A stretch of 64,000 nucleotides of DNA from an uncultured Clostridia bacterium (GTDB lineage Bacteria > Bacillota > Clostridia > TANB77 > CAG-508): positions 62,001 to 126,000 of the forward strand of contig CAPXSA010000012.1 of assembly GCA_948735595.1 (NCBI GenBank). Direction: 5' to 3'. Each line of letters opens with the position of its first letter. Position 1 is the first letter of the stretch. Below, one piece after another: positions 1 to 8,132 of this stretch. The notes below the pieces were generated by a model that made no database searches, was not told the DNA's origin, and worked only from the letters and a program-made list of their open reading frames with translations. A program made the translations under genes and the position numbers.

Positions 1-2
1 TC

Positions 3-737
3 ATCATGGTAGATGCTGCTAAAAGAGCATCAGCAGGAAGAATTAATGTAGTACTACCATATTTTATCTATTCTAGGTCGGACAAAAAAGACCAACCACG
101 TGTACCAGTAACAGCAAGACTATTTGCAGAATTATTAGAAGCAGCAGGAGTGGATAGAGTTATCACATGTGACTTACATAACCCTGCTATTCAAGCCTAT
201 TTCAATATTCCTTGTGACCGTTTAACAGGACAACATTTATTGCAATCTTACTTTGACGCTAAAAATATTGAAAACAAAGTTGTTATTGCAACAGATGCGG
301 GGAGTTCTAAAAAGGCATATAAATACTCTACCTATTTCAAATGTCCAATGGCTTTAATTGATAAAAGAAGATCTGGAAATGATGATAAAGCAGTTGCAGC
401 AAATATTATAGGAGAAGTAAAAGGACAAACTGCTCTCATTTTTGATGACGAAGTTAGCACAGCAGGAACTATGGTAGAAGCAGCTAGAATCTTACAAGAA
501 AATGGAGCAAAAGAAATTTACGCAGCATGTACCCATGGAATCTTATGTGGACCAGCAATTGATAGAATTGCAAATTCACCAATTAAAGAGTTAATTGTAA
601 CTAATACAGTACCATTAACAGGAGAAAAAAAGATAGACAAAATAAAGGTATTGTCCATTGCTCCACTATTTGCAGAAGCAATTAAGAGAGTACATGAAGC
701 CAAGCCTTTAGGAGATTTATTTGAATTTGACAAATAA
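3..737 (+). CDS. prs: ribose-phosphate pyrophosphokinase, 5' truncated by window edge
   Basis: Makes PRPP from ribose 5-phosphate and ATP in the cytoplasm, supplying nucleotide, His and Trp synthesis. The frame is open to the left edge, and the first visible residues (KRASAGRINVVLPYF) match about residue 75-85 of the roughly 315-residue family, so the ATG at 6 is internal. The PRPP-binding loop reads DDEVSTAGTM near visible residue 146. The family's ATP-site YARQDRK is replaced by IYSRSDKKDQPR, and the flexible catalytic loop region (TDAGSSKKAYKYS) is also unlike B. subtilis Prs, so this is a divergent paralogue class. A separate promoter starts 14 nt after the stop. Identity is confident; whether it is the main PRPP synthase is not certain. 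Confidence 0.92.
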   Translation: MMVDAAKRASAGRINVVLPYFIYSRSDKKDQPRVPVTARLFAELLEAAGVDRVITCDLHNPAIQAYFNIPCDRLTGQHLLQSYFDAKNIENKVVIATDAGSSKKAYKYSTYFKCPMALIDKRRSGNDDKAVAANIIGEVKGQTALIFDDEVSTAGTMVEAARILQENGAKEIYAACTHGILCGPAIDRIANSPIKELIVTNTVPLTGEKKIDKIKVLSIAPLFAEAIKRVHEAKPLGDLFEFDK

Positions 738-750
738 ACCTTGAAATCTA

Positions 751-779
751 TTGACAAACTCTACTTAGAAATGTATAAT
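751..779 (+). promoter_or_regulatory. sigma-A-type promoter for rpsU
   Basis: TTGACA (751-756), a 17-nt spacer and TATAAT (774-779): a perfect consensus. It gives a leader of about 85 nt before the rpsU start. Confidence 0.9.
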
Positions 780-868
780 ATATGTCGTACAGAGGCTTAT
801 AGATACTTTGCACAACAAGAAAATCCCACACGTAAGAGTGTAATTACTGAAGGGAGGGGAATAAAATT

Positions 869-1039
869 ATGTCAGAAGTTAAAGTAAATAATGGAAATAT
901 AGAAGATGCCTTAAAAAGATTTAAGAGACAATGCGCAAGAAATGGAGTATTACAAGAAGTTAGAAAAAGAGAACATTATGAAAAACCAAGCGTAAAGAGA
1001 AAAAAGAAATCAGAGGCAGCTAGAAAAAGAAAATTCTAA
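869..1039 (+). CDS. rpsU: 30S ribosomal protein S21
   Basis: Small-subunit ribosomal protein, 56 aa, beginning [20 protein letters not shown] and ending in a very basic tail ([13 protein letters not shown]), both typical of S21. The start follows a strong GGGAGGGG ribosome-binding site at 852-859. It is transcribed from its own consensus promoter and followed 12 nt later by an intrinsic terminator. The neighbour yqeY is a common partner of rpsU in Firmicutes. Confidence 0.95.
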   Translation: MSEVKVNNGNIEDALKRFKRQCARNGVLQEVRKREHYEKPSVKRKKKSEAARKRKF

Positions 1040-1051
1040 GAAAAAATGGGA

Positions 1052-1089
1052 GGGTTGAAAGTTAAGTAAATAATTTTCAACCCTTTTTT
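1052..1089 (+). terminator. intrinsic terminator after rpsU
   Basis: 9-bp perfect stem GGGTTGAAA (1052-1060) / TTTCAACCC (1075-1083), followed by six T. It lies only 14 nt before the yqeY ribosome-binding site, so yqeY expression probably depends on partial read-through. Confidence 0.9.
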
Positions 1090-1109
1090 GAAGAAAAGGA
1101 GAGATGAGT

Positions 1110-1550
1110 ATGCTAAAAGAAAAACTATTAGAAGATTTAAAAGAATCTATGAAAGACAAAAATGTAACTCGCAAAAATGTAGTACAGATGGTAAGAGCAG
1201 CAGTGTTGCAAGTGGAAAAAGATAAACAAATAGAAGTAACAGATGAGCAAATTGTAGAAATTATTGCAAAAGAAGCCAAGAAAAGAAAAGACTCAATTGC
1301 AGATTATGAAAAGAGTAGAAGGCAAGATTTACTAGACCAAATCCATGAAGAGATTAGTATTTTAGAAGAATATTTACCAGAACAATTATCTATAGAAGAA
1401 GTAGAAGCAAAAGTAAAAGAAATTATTACAGAACTTGGCGCAAGTTCTATGAAAGAAATGGGAATGGTTATGAAAACCGCAAAAGAAAGATTAGGAGCAT
1501 CTGCTGATGGGAAGACAATTAATGATGCAGCTAAAAAACTATTAAGCTAA
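1110..1550 (+). CDS. yqeY: GatB/YqeY domain protein
   Basis: Small cytosolic protein of the YqeY family, which resembles the tRNA-binding tail domain of GatB and may influence aminoacyl-tRNA metabolism; its exact role is unknown. 146 aa, with the family hallmark residues KQRKDS-like (AKKRKDSIADYEK) and EEYLPEQLSIEEVEA, and ending in the usual ADGKTINDAAKKLL. An in-frame ATG at 1104 touches the AAGGAG box (1096-1101), whereas the ATG at 1110 lies 8 nt from it, so 1110 is preferred. Confidence 0.9.
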   Translation: MLKEKLLEDLKESMKDKNVTRKNVVQMVRAAVLQVEKDKQIEVTDEQIVEIIAKEAKKRKDSIADYEKSRRQDLLDQIHEEISILEEYLPEQLSIEEVEAKVKEIITELGASSMKEMGMVMKTAKERLGASADGKTINDAAKKLLS

Positions 1551-1572
1551 AATAAGAAAATAGATAAAAATG

Positions 1573-1605
1573 AAGCTTTAGATTTAAGAAAGTCTAGAGC
1601 TTTTT
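1573..1605 (+). terminator. intrinsic terminator after yqeY
   Basis: 10-bp stem AAGCTTTAGA (1573-1582) / TCTAGAGCTT (1593-1602), ending in a T run. A closely similar hairpin occurs near 58546-58584. Confidence 0.8.
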
Positions 1606-1652
1606 ATATATTAAAAATCACACAAATTTATCAAACTTTTTCACAAATCACC

Positions 1653-1682
1653 TTGTATAAATTCACGAAAATAGATTATAAT
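1653..1682 (+). promoter_or_regulatory. putative promoter for the M16 peptidase pair
   Basis: TTGTAT (1653-1658), an 18-nt spacer and TATAAT (1677-1682), 67 nt upstream of the chosen start. The -10 is perfect, the -35 weak. Confidence 0.6.
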
Positions 1683-1749
1683 GTAAATATGCGTTAGTAA
1701 AATTAGACATTTCAGCGCATAAATGCACAAAAAGAAAAGAGGAACCAAC

Positions 1750-3024
1750 ATGAATTATCAAAAACAAGAAATCAAGCAAGGAATTACCCTTCATCAAATT
1801 CATACAGAAAATTTCAAAACAAACTTATATGCCATTTTTCTAGCCATTCCGCTAAAAAAAGAAACAGTCACTTTAGATGCTTTAATAGGTGCAGTATTAA
1901 GAAGAGGAACACAAGAATTCCAAACCCAAGAAGCAATTAGTAAAGAATTAGAAGGTATGTATGGGGCTAGTTTCAATTGTGGAATTGAAAAAACAGGCGA
2001 TAACCATATTTTAAAATTTTACTTAGAAACCCTAAGCGAAGAATTTTTACCAGAGCCAGAAAAATTAAACGAAAAATGCTTGTCAATTCTATTTGATATT
2101 GCTTTCAATCCTTTAACTGTAAATGGAGCCTTCAAACCAGAGTATGTAGAAGGTGAAAAAAAGAATTTAAAGCAAATTATTGAATCAAAAATAGATAATA
2201 AAGCAAAATATGCATACGATAGATGTATTGAAGAAATGTATAAAAATGAGCCATATGGCTTATATAAATTTGGCTATATAGAAGATGTCGATGCTATTAC
2301 TCCAGAGAACTTATATCAACATTATCAAAGATTACTTGCAGAATGCAAAATTGATATTTTCTGTTCAGGAAGACTAGACGAACTAGAAACCATAAAAAGA
2401 ATAAAAGAAAATGAGAATATTCAAAAATTACAAGAAAGAAAACCAAACTACGTAGTGAATAACGAAGTGACAGAAAACAAAGAAACAGTAGAAGAAAATA
2501 CAGTAGAAGAAAGTATGCAAGTAACACAAGGAAAATTAGTATTAGGGTTAGACATCCAAAATACGGAGGAAAATTCACGTTTTGTAGCATCTGTATATAA
2601 TAGTATTTTAGGAGGAGGAGCAAATTCTAAATTATTCCAAAATGTACGTGAAAAACAAAGCTTAGCCTACACAGCAGGTTCTAGCTATTTAAGAACAAAA
2701 AATAGTATCTTCATTCGTTGCGGTATAGAAATTGCGAACTATCAAAAAGCACTAGATACCATTAAACAGCAATTAGAAGACATGAAAAATGGTGATTTTT
2801 CAGATGAAGATTTAGAAAATGCAAAAAGACTAATTACAGCTTCAGTAGATGCTATTACAGAAGAACAAGACACAGAAATCACTTACTATTATGGGCAAGA
2901 ATTAGCAGATAGATTTATTAGTATAGAAGATTACAAAAAACATATTTTAGAAGCCACTAAGGAACAGGTTACAGAACTTGCTAAAACAGTTCAAGTTAAT
3001 ACCATTTACTTTTTGAAAGATTAA
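1750..3024 (+). CDS. M16 family peptidase, catalytically inactive partner (YmfF-like)
   Basis: Non-catalytic half of a two-protein M16 metallopeptidase system (YmfF/YmfH arrangement in Bacillus), probably cytosolic. 424 aa. Where active members carry the zinc site HFLEH, this protein reads VLRRGTQEF, so the inverzincin motif is missing. The C-terminal M16 half is clear (GGGANSKLFQNVREKQSLAYTA). The start at ATG 1750 has AGAGGA seven nucleotides upstream; the longer frame from 1723 has no ribosome-binding site. The active partner follows after a palindromic element. Family assignment is firm; substrate unknown. Confidence 0.88.
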   Translation: MNYQKQEIKQGITLHQIHTENFKTNLYAIFLAIPLKKETVTLDALIGAVLRRGTQEFQTQEAISKELEGMYGASFNCGIEKTGDNHILKFYLETLSEEFLPEPEKLNEKCLSILFDIAFNPLTVNGAFKPEYVEGEKKNLKQIIESKIDNKAKYAYDRCIEEMYKNEPYGLYKFGYIEDVDAITPENLYQHYQRLLAECKIDIFCSGRLDELETIKRIKENENIQKLQERKPNYVVNNEVTENKETVEENTVEESMQVTQGKLVLGLDIQNTEENSRFVASVYNSILGGGANSKLFQNVREKQSLAYTAGSSYLRTKNSIFIRCGIEIANYQKALDTIKQQLEDMKNGDFSDEDLENAKRLITASVDAITEEQDTEITYYYGQELADRFISIEDYKKHILEATKEQVTELAKTVQVNTIYFLKD

Positions 3025-3027
3025 CTA

Positions 3028-3169
3028 ATGTAATAATAAATAGATTGCGAAAGTGTAGCCTGCGCAAGGCGAGTTTATGAGCGCCTTCCGTTTCTTTCTT
3101 TAAATTGCGTTTAGCATAATGAAAGAAACGGACAGCAAGGGCAAACGTGTAATCTATTTATTATTACAT
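3028..3169. repeat. palindromic element, copy A (core-conserved, locus-specific arms)
   Basis: Begins 3 nt after the preceding stop. Outer arms 3028-3046 and 3151-3169 are a perfect 19-bp inverted repeat. Inside lie the shared core pieces GCGCAAGGCGAG, GAGCGCCTTCCGTT and, near the right arm, CGGACAGCAAGGGCAAACGT. An inner 11-bp stem pairs CCGTTTCTTTC with GAAAGAAACGG. Related copies occur at 19904, 32532, 37915 and 45793. Confidence 0.85.
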
Positions 3170-3203
3170 AGATAAACATAAAAAGAGAGGAAATTAAAAA
3201 TCA

Positions 3204-4481
3204 ATGAAAATAGTAGAAAGTTCAAAAATAAAAGAAAAAGCTTATATTGAGAAATTAGAAAATGGAATGACCCTAATTATCATTCCAAGAAAGAATACCA
3301 AAAAGAAATATGTTATTTGGGGAACTCATTTTGGCTCGGTAGATAATCATTTCATCATGCCACAAACAAGAGAAGAAGTATTCATACCAGATGGAGTAGC
3401 GCATTTTTTAGAACATAAGATGTTTGAACAACCAAATGGAACAAACAGCCTAGATACTCTAATGGCACTAGGAATAGATGCCAATGCCTATACAACCAAT
3501 GACCATACAGCATATTTATTTGAATGTACAGAGCATTTTTATGAAGGCTTAGATGAGTTAATGGATTATGTTCAAAATCCTTATTTTACAGACGAAAATG
3601 TAGAAAAAGAAAAAGGAATTATTGGGCAAGAAATCAACATGTATGACGACGACCCGGGGTGGCAATTATACATGAATGCCTTAGACTGTATGTATCAAGA
3701 AAATCCAATCAAAATCGATATAGCAGGAACAGTAGAATCCATTAGCAAAATAACACCAGATGTGTTATATAAATGTTATAACACCTTCTACCATCCATCT
3801 AATATGACAATGGCAATCTGTGGAGACTTTGAACCAGAAGAAATTTCTAAAGAAGTGAAAAAACGCTTAGTTCCAAAAGAAAATCAAGGTGAAATCAAAA
3901 GAATTTACCCAGAAAAGGAAGATAAAATTAATCAAAAAGAAAAAACAGTACAAATGGAAGTAAGCATTCCTATGTTTATGCTAGGATACAAAGATACGGA
4001 AAACAGCAAAGAAAATAGAATGCAAAAACATATTGCAATTGAAATACTACTTAATATGATAATTGGCAAAAGTTCTAACCTTTATCAAGAATTATATGAA
4101 AAAGGAATACTCCTTAGTCAACCAGATATGGACTATGAATTTACAGACCAATATGCCCATGTTCTATTATCAGGTTTCACAAAAGAGCCACAACTAGTTA
4201 AACAAAAAATAGATGAAACCATAAGAAAGATGAAAGAGGAAGGGCTAGAAGCAGAACATTTTGAACGTATTAAAAAGAAAATTTATGGAGACTATGTAGT
4301 AGAATACAATAGTGTTGCAGATACAGCAAGAATGTTTTTAGCAGATAACATGAAACAGATAAATAGCTTTGACTATATTGAACAATTTGAATCTGTTACC
4401 AAACAATATGCGGAGGAAGTATTGAAAAACATTTTCAAAGAAGAAAATGAGGTACTTTCTGTCGTAGAACCAAATAAATAA
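3204..4481 (+). CDS. M16 family zinc peptidase (YmfH-like)
   Basis: Active partner of the M16 pair. 425 aa with the inverted zinc motif HFLEHKMFE near residues 71-79 and the distal Glu in EKGIIGQEINMYDDDP. The C-terminal M16 domain shows GKSSNLYQELYEKGIL. No signal peptide, so a cytosolic oligopeptide-processing role is likely (inference from family). It starts 35 nt after palindromic element A with an AGAGGAAA-type ribosome-binding site, and was probably once contiguous with the inactive partner. Confidence 0.92.
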   Translation: MKIVESSKIKEKAYIEKLENGMTLIIIPRKNTKKKYVIWGTHFGSVDNHFIMPQTREEVFIPDGVAHFLEHKMFEQPNGTNSLDTLMALGIDANAYTTNDHTAYLFECTEHFYEGLDELMDYVQNPYFTDENVEKEKGIIGQEINMYDDDPGWQLYMNALDCMYQENPIKIDIAGTVESISKITPDVLYKCYNTFYHPSNMTMAICGDFEPEEISKEVKKRLVPKENQGEIKRIYPEKEDKINQKEKTVQMEVSIPMFMLGYKDTENSKENRMQKHIAIEILLNMIIGKSSNLYQELYEKGILLSQPDMDYEFTDQYAHVLLSGFTKEPQLVKQKIDETIRKMKEEGLEAEHFERIKKKIYGDYVVEYNSVADTARMFLADNMKQINSFDYIEQFESVTKQYAEEVLKNIFKEENEVLSVVEPNK

Positions 4482-4629
4482 AAAAATGCTGTCGAAAAAA
4501 GAAGAAAAAAGTCATACGAAAATCACTCAAAATACTACAAAATAAGCAAAAACTAATTGACTAATATGTAAAAATATGGTATTTTAAATATATACCAAAG
4601 ACGAAAAACAAAAAAGAGGAGTGATTAAT

Positions 4630-4821
4630 ATGTTAAATGAAGAAATTTGTAGATTAAGGGAAAAACTAAACGACAGCATTCTAAATGAACCAGATTACAA
4701 TATCACTTATCAAATTAGTGTGGAACTAGATAGGTTAATAGCACAATATTATAGTACAGAAGTAAAACTAGCTACACAAAGAAAGGAAAAACAAAAAAAG
4801 CAATCAATAGTAGCAAAATAG
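4630..4821 (+). CDS. Spo0E-like sporulation regulatory protein
   Basis: 63-residue helical-hairpin protein of the Spo0E-like family, whose characterised members dephosphorylate Spo0A~P and delay sporulation. The signature is visible as SVELDRLIAQYY near residues 33-44, preceded by a leucine-rich first helix (EEICRLREKLND). A GTG at 4621 overlaps the AGAGGAG box, so ATG 4630, 8 nt downstream of it, is the better start. A strong hairpin terminator follows. It supports a sporulating lineage. Confidence 0.8.
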   Translation: MLNEEICRLREKLNDSILNEPDYNITYQISVELDRLIAQYYSTEVKLATQRKEKQKKQSIVAK

Positions 4822-4895
4822 TAAATGAAACATGCAGTTATGCAGAAAAAAATATAAATGATTTTATTAGTGGTTTTGTCACTTACAAATCATAT

Positions 4896-4932
4896 AAAAG
4901 CAATTAGGATACTAATTATCCTAGTTGCTTTT
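4896..4932 (+). terminator. intrinsic terminator after the Spo0E-like gene
   Basis: 16-bp stem with one G-T pair: AAAAGCAATTAGGATA (4896-4911) / TATCCTAGTTGCTTTT (4917-4932), ending in T4. It separates this unit from the type IV secretion locus. Confidence 0.85.
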
Positions 4933-5028
4933 CTGCATGATGGGAATTTATTACAAAGACATGACATTTTTGTGACATTTCTATGACAATAAAGAAAAAA
5001 TAAAAAAGATATGGTATTATAAAAGTAC

Positions 5029-5057
5029 TTGAAAACTATAAAAAATTAAGGTATAAT
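5029..5057 (+). promoter_or_regulatory. promoter for the first pilin gene
   Basis: TTGAAA (5029-5034), a 17-nt spacer and TATAAT (5052-5057). The same hexamers and spacing recur in front of the second pilin. Confidence 0.88.
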
Positions 5058-5088
5058 AAAAGACAATGTCAAAGGTAAAGGAAGAAAA

Positions 5089-5463
5089 ATGATTCAAAAA
5101 AAGAAATTATGGATTATATTGATTTTAATAATAAGCTTATTAGCAATTTTCTCTAATACTTGTATAGCACGTAATGACCCAATTACAGACCCCAATAGTT
5201 ACAAGCCAGGTAATATTAATGCAAGTGATGCTAATGTTGTTACTAGTAAGGCAGGAGTGATTTTTAATGTTATTTCAACATTAGGTATTATTACTGCTGT
5301 AATTACCATTGTTGTCATAGGAATTAAGTACATGATAGGAAGTGTAGAAGAAAAAGCGGAATACAAAAAAACAATGATACCTTACTTAATAGGTGTTGTG
5401 ATGATAGGAAGCATTAGTGGAATTTTGCGATTGATAGCAAGTTTAGCAGCAAATATAGAATAA
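5089..5463 (+). CDS. type IV secretion VirB2-like pilin 1
   Basis: 124-residue exported membrane protein of the VirB2/TrbC-like pilin group. An N-terminal hydrophobic signal (residues about 6-24) precedes a short polar stretch, then two membrane helices (about 61-81 and 95-113) flank the conserved loop IKYMIGSVEEKAEYKKTMIP. The same loop architecture recurs in the next two genes. It would polymerise into a conjugation-like pilus or form a channel subunit (inference). Ribosome-binding site AAAGGAAG lies just upstream. Confidence 0.85.
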   Translation: MIQKKKLWIILILIISLLAIFSNTCIARNDPITDPNSYKPGNINASDANVVTSKAGVIFNVISTLGIITAVITIVVIGIKYMIGSVEEKAEYKKTMIPYLIGVVMIGSISGILRLIASLAANIE

Positions 5464-5478
5464 AAGTGCTACAAAATA

Positions 5479-5507
5479 TTGAAAAATAAAGAAGAATATA
5501 GTATAAT
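5479..5507 (+). promoter_or_regulatory. promoter for the second pilin gene
   Basis: TTGAAA (5479-5484), 17 nt, TATAAT (5502-5507), identical in layout to the promoter at 5029. Confidence 0.85.
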
Positions 5508-5550
5508 AACAAAGAATAGGTGGATTTTAGAAGAAAGGATAGTAACAAAA

Positions 5551-5943
5551 ATGAAAATTGGAAAATATATAACTATAATTTTATTAATGACATTTTTATT
5601 ATTATCATTTTCAGCAAACTATTCTAGGACAAATGCAGCAGCACTTAGCAATATTGTATCAGGGGCAGATGGATTTATTCAAAATGGACAAGGTAGTTCT
5701 AAGATTGATAATGATGATATTCATAACTTATCAGATTCTCTTTACAATATCTTATTGATTATTGGAACAGTGATAGCTATGATTGTGGGAGTTGTTTTAG
5801 GAATTCAATTTATGACAGGAAGTATAGAAGTAAAAAGTAAAGTAAAAGAATCTTTAATACCATATGTAGTAGGCTGTGTTGTTATTTTTGGTGCATTTGG
5901 TATTTGGAAGCTAGCTATTACGATTTTACAAGGAATTGGTTAA
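5551..5943 (+). CDS. type IV secretion VirB2-like pilin 2
   Basis: 130-residue pilin-like protein with a signal sequence (MKIGKYITIILLMTFLLLS), a polar N-domain longer than in its neighbours, and two membrane helices around IQFMTGSIEVKSKVKESLIP. It is the most diverged of the three: KAEYKKTMIP becomes KSKVKESLIP. ATG 5551 follows GAAAGGAT by about 10 nt; the frame is open further upstream only from a TTG without a ribosome-binding site. Its own consensus promoter lies 44 nt upstream. Confidence 0.82.
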   Translation: MKIGKYITIILLMTFLLLSFSANYSRTNAAALSNIVSGADGFIQNGQGSSKIDNDDIHNLSDSLYNILLIIGTVIAMIVGVVLGIQFMTGSIEVKSKVKESLIPYVVGCVVIFGAFGIWKLAITILQGIG

Positions 5944-5958
5944 AGAACTTTATTTAAG

Positions 5959-5986
5959 TTCAAAAAGAAAAAGATTTTAATATTAT
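5959..5986 (+). promoter_or_regulatory. possible promoter for the third pilin gene
   Basis: TTCAAA (5959-5964), 16 nt, TATTAT (5981-5986). Immediately downstream, 5982-6007 can fold as ATTATTCCAA / TTGGAATAAAT, which could instead be a weak terminator of pilin 2. Confidence 0.4.
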
Positions 5987-6041
5987 TCCAAAATGCTTGG
6001 AATAAATCAAATAAATATAAAAATAAAGGGAGGAAAAAAAC

Positions 6042-6404
6042 ATGAAAAAAACAATGAAACTAATTAGTATGTTATTAATGGTTGTAATGATTTGTTTTAC
6101 ATTAAGTACAGCAGTTAGTGCAAAACCTGATGTAGGTGGAATTATTAATACAATGGATTCACAAAATGCAACAGGAGCAGAAAATGTTGCTTCAATTGGT
6201 GGACAAATTGCTGATATTATCACAACAGTAGGAATCGTTGTAGCTGTTATTGTTATATTAATTCTAGGTATTAAATACATGATGGGAAGTGCATCAGAAA
6301 AAGCAGAATACAAGAAAACAATGATACCATATGTAGTTGGTGCAGTATTAATTTTAGGTGGTTCAGCCATCGTAAAAATTATATTCTCAATTCAAATTGT
6401 TTAA
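6042..6404 (+). CDS. type IV secretion VirB2-like pilin 3
   Basis: 120-residue pilin with a cleavable-looking signal (cleavage probably after AVSA, residue 28), then two membrane helices around IKYMMGSASEKAEYKKTMIP. It is close to pilin 1 in the loop and has the strongest ribosome-binding site of the three (GGGAGG). A strong terminator follows, which isolates the pilin genes from the machinery genes. This suggests the pilins are made in excess of the apparatus. Confidence 0.85.
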   Translation: MKKTMKLISMLLMVVMICFTLSTAVSAKPDVGGIINTMDSQNATGAENVASIGGQIADIITTVGIVVAVIVILILGIKYMMGSASEKAEYKKTMIPYVVGAVLILGGSAIVKIIFSIQIV

Positions 6405-6444
6405 TAATATTACAGACAAATTACAAATATATTACAAATATATT

Positions 6445-6473
6445 AAAAGTGCACAAAAAGTGCACTTTTTTTT
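6445..6473 (+). terminator. strong intrinsic terminator after the pilins
   Basis: 10-bp perfect stem AAAAGTGCAC (6445-6454) / GTGCACTTTT (6460-6469) running into T8. Confidence 0.92.
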
Positions 6474-6482
6474 GCTTTTTAG

Positions 6483-6511
6483 TTACATTTTTCGTGTTTA
6501 TTTGCTATAAT
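6483..6511 (+). promoter_or_regulatory. promoter for the secretion-apparatus operon
   Basis: TTACAT (6483-6488), 17 nt, extended -10 TGCTATAAT (6503-6511). It drives prgI and probably the genes through 19097, which are closely packed. Confidence 0.8.
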
Positions 6512-6559
6512 ATATGATAAGCATGATTAGAACTAATGAAAAAGGAGGACAAGCTATTT

Positions 6560-6904
6560 ATGGGCACATATAATTTACCCAGAAATGTAAAAGGAGAAGG
6601 CAGAATTTTATTTATCTTTACTACAAAGAGCTTGATATATTCTGTAATAGGAGCAGTAATAGGATTACCATTTTATTTTATTCTTTCATCTTTAGGATCA
6701 ACAATAGGTGGGATTGTAGCAGTAGCTATTTTTGCAGCAATTGGGTTCACAATTGGAACTTTAAAAATGCCAGAGCTTGGAAAATTTGAATTTGCCAAAA
6801 AAACAGGTGGCGAGAATTTAGATGATATTATCAAAAGAGCAATCGCTTTTAAAACAAAAGGAAAGAAAGTATATATCTATAAGGAGGGTCAAAACAATGA
6901 TTGA
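6560..6904 (+). CDS. prgI: PrgI family protein
   Basis: 114-residue membrane protein of the PrgI family, found next to VirB4 in Gram-positive type IV secretion loci. It has the expected N-terminal motif MGTYNLPRNVKGEGRILFIFT, two closely spaced membrane helices (about 22-66) and a C-terminal polar tail. The GGAGG at 6544-6548 is 11 nt before ATG 6560; the longer frame from 6536 lies upstream of that box. The 3' end overlaps the next gene by 8 nt. Confidence 0.85.
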   Translation: MGTYNLPRNVKGEGRILFIFTTKSLIYSVIGAVIGLPFYFILSSLGSTIGGIVAVAIFAAIGFTIGTLKMPELGKFEFAKKTGGENLDDIIKRAIAFKTKGKKVYIYKEGQNND

Positions 6905-8132
6905 AATGATTACAATGATATTAGCAATAGTTTTAATTGCAATGGTAATGTTACTTGCCGTTCTTTGTATGTTATACTTTAAATCTAAAAATAAAAAACC
7001 AGAAACAGCTAAAAATACTTCAGCAGTTTCAAGTAAAAAAGAAATTAAAACAAATAAAAACTATTCCGTAGAATCTGTTTTTGATTTCATGGAATTTGAT
7101 ACCGTAGAAGACAACATGATTTCTACCAAGAATGGTGGAAAATATGTTATGGTAGTAGAATGCCAAGGTATTAACTATGATTTGATGTCAGAAGTAGAAA
7201 AAAATGCCGTAGAAGAAGGATTTATTCAGTTCTTAAACACCTTAAGACATCCTATCCAAATCTACACACAAACAAGAACCATTAACCTAGAAAGTAGTAT
7301 CCAAACCTATCGTGACAAAGTAAAAGAAATTGAAGAAGAATTAGAAAAAGAAAAAGGAAAATATGAAGATATGGTTAATTCAGGAAGATATACACAGGAA
7401 CAATTAAATGCAGCATTTTATGAATTAACAAAAGCCACTAACCTTTATGAATATGGAAAAGATATTATTTACACAACTGAAAAAATGAGTTTAAACAAAA
7501 ATGTACTAAATCAAAAATATTATATCATTATTCCATATTACCCAGAAGAATTAGGAGATAACAACTTCGACAAACAAGAAATTAGAAATTTAGCCTTTTC
7601 AGAACTATATACAAGAGCACAATCTATTGTTAGAACTTTATCTGTATGTGGTGTCACAGGAAAAGTGCTAGACTCTAATGAATTAGTAGACTTACTATAC
7701 ATAGCATATAACAGAGATGACGCAGAAATCTACGGAATTGACAAGGCAATTGAAGCAGGATATAACGAACTATATTCTACAGCACCAGATGTAGTAGACA
7801 AGAAAATGAAAGCTTTAAATGAACAGATTGAAAAAGCAGCATTTGAAAAAGCAAATCAAAAAGTAATAGAAGCAAAAACAGAAAAGCAAAAAGCCTTTGA
7901 ACAAAGACAAGCAAATCAAGATGATTTAATAGCACAATTAGCAGCAGTTATTGTAGAACAAAATAGAGGAACTATTGGAAATGATGTAGCAGATAGTGCT
8001 ATTGAAAAAATTGGAGAAGAAAAACAAAAGAGAAAAGGAAGACCTAAAAAGCAAACTTCAGAAAGTACAAAAGAAGGAGGCGTAAAGTTAAATGAAAAAG
8101 AAGGAAGAAGCAGTAGTACAAAAACAGCATAA
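6897..8132 (+). CDS. TraC-like type IV secretion protein (VirB4 N-domain-like)
   Basis: 411 residues: one N-terminal membrane helix (about 5-27), then a cytoplasmic domain (FDFMEFDTVEDNMISTKNGG onward) resembling the N-terminal domain of VirB4/TraC ATPases, then a long coiled coil and a lysine-rich tail. No Walker motifs. AAGGAGG (6881-6887) sits 9 nt before ATG 6897. It overlaps prgI by 8 nt and virB4 by 41 nt, so translation is probably coupled. Likely it works as a membrane-anchored partner of the VirB4 ATPase (inference). Confidence 0.72.
   Translation: MIEMITMILAIVLIAMVMLLAVLCMLYFKSKNKKPETAKNTSAVSSKKEIKTNKNYSVESVFDFMEFDTVEDNMISTKNGGKYVMVVECQGINYDLMSEVEKNAVEEGFIQFLNTLRHPIQIYTQTRTINLESSIQTYRDKVKEIEEELEKEKGKYEDMVNSGRYTQEQLNAAFYELTKATNLYEYGKDIIYTTEKMSLNKNVLNQKYYIIIPYYPEELGDNNFDKQEIRNLAFSELYTRAQSIVRTLSVCGVTGKVLDSNELVDLLYIAYNRDDAEIYGIDKAIEAGYNELYSTAPDVVDKKMKALNEQIEKAAFEKANQKVIEAKTEKQKAFEQRQANQDDLIAQLAAVIVEQNRGTIGNDVADSAIEKIGEEKQKRKGRPKKQTSESTKEGGVKLNEKEGRSSSTKTA

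Noticed and set aside
3028..3169. Small RNA gene in the gap between the two M16 genes
   Set aside because: No promoter is visible and the structure recurs at other loci with different arms, which fits a repeat better than an RNA gene.
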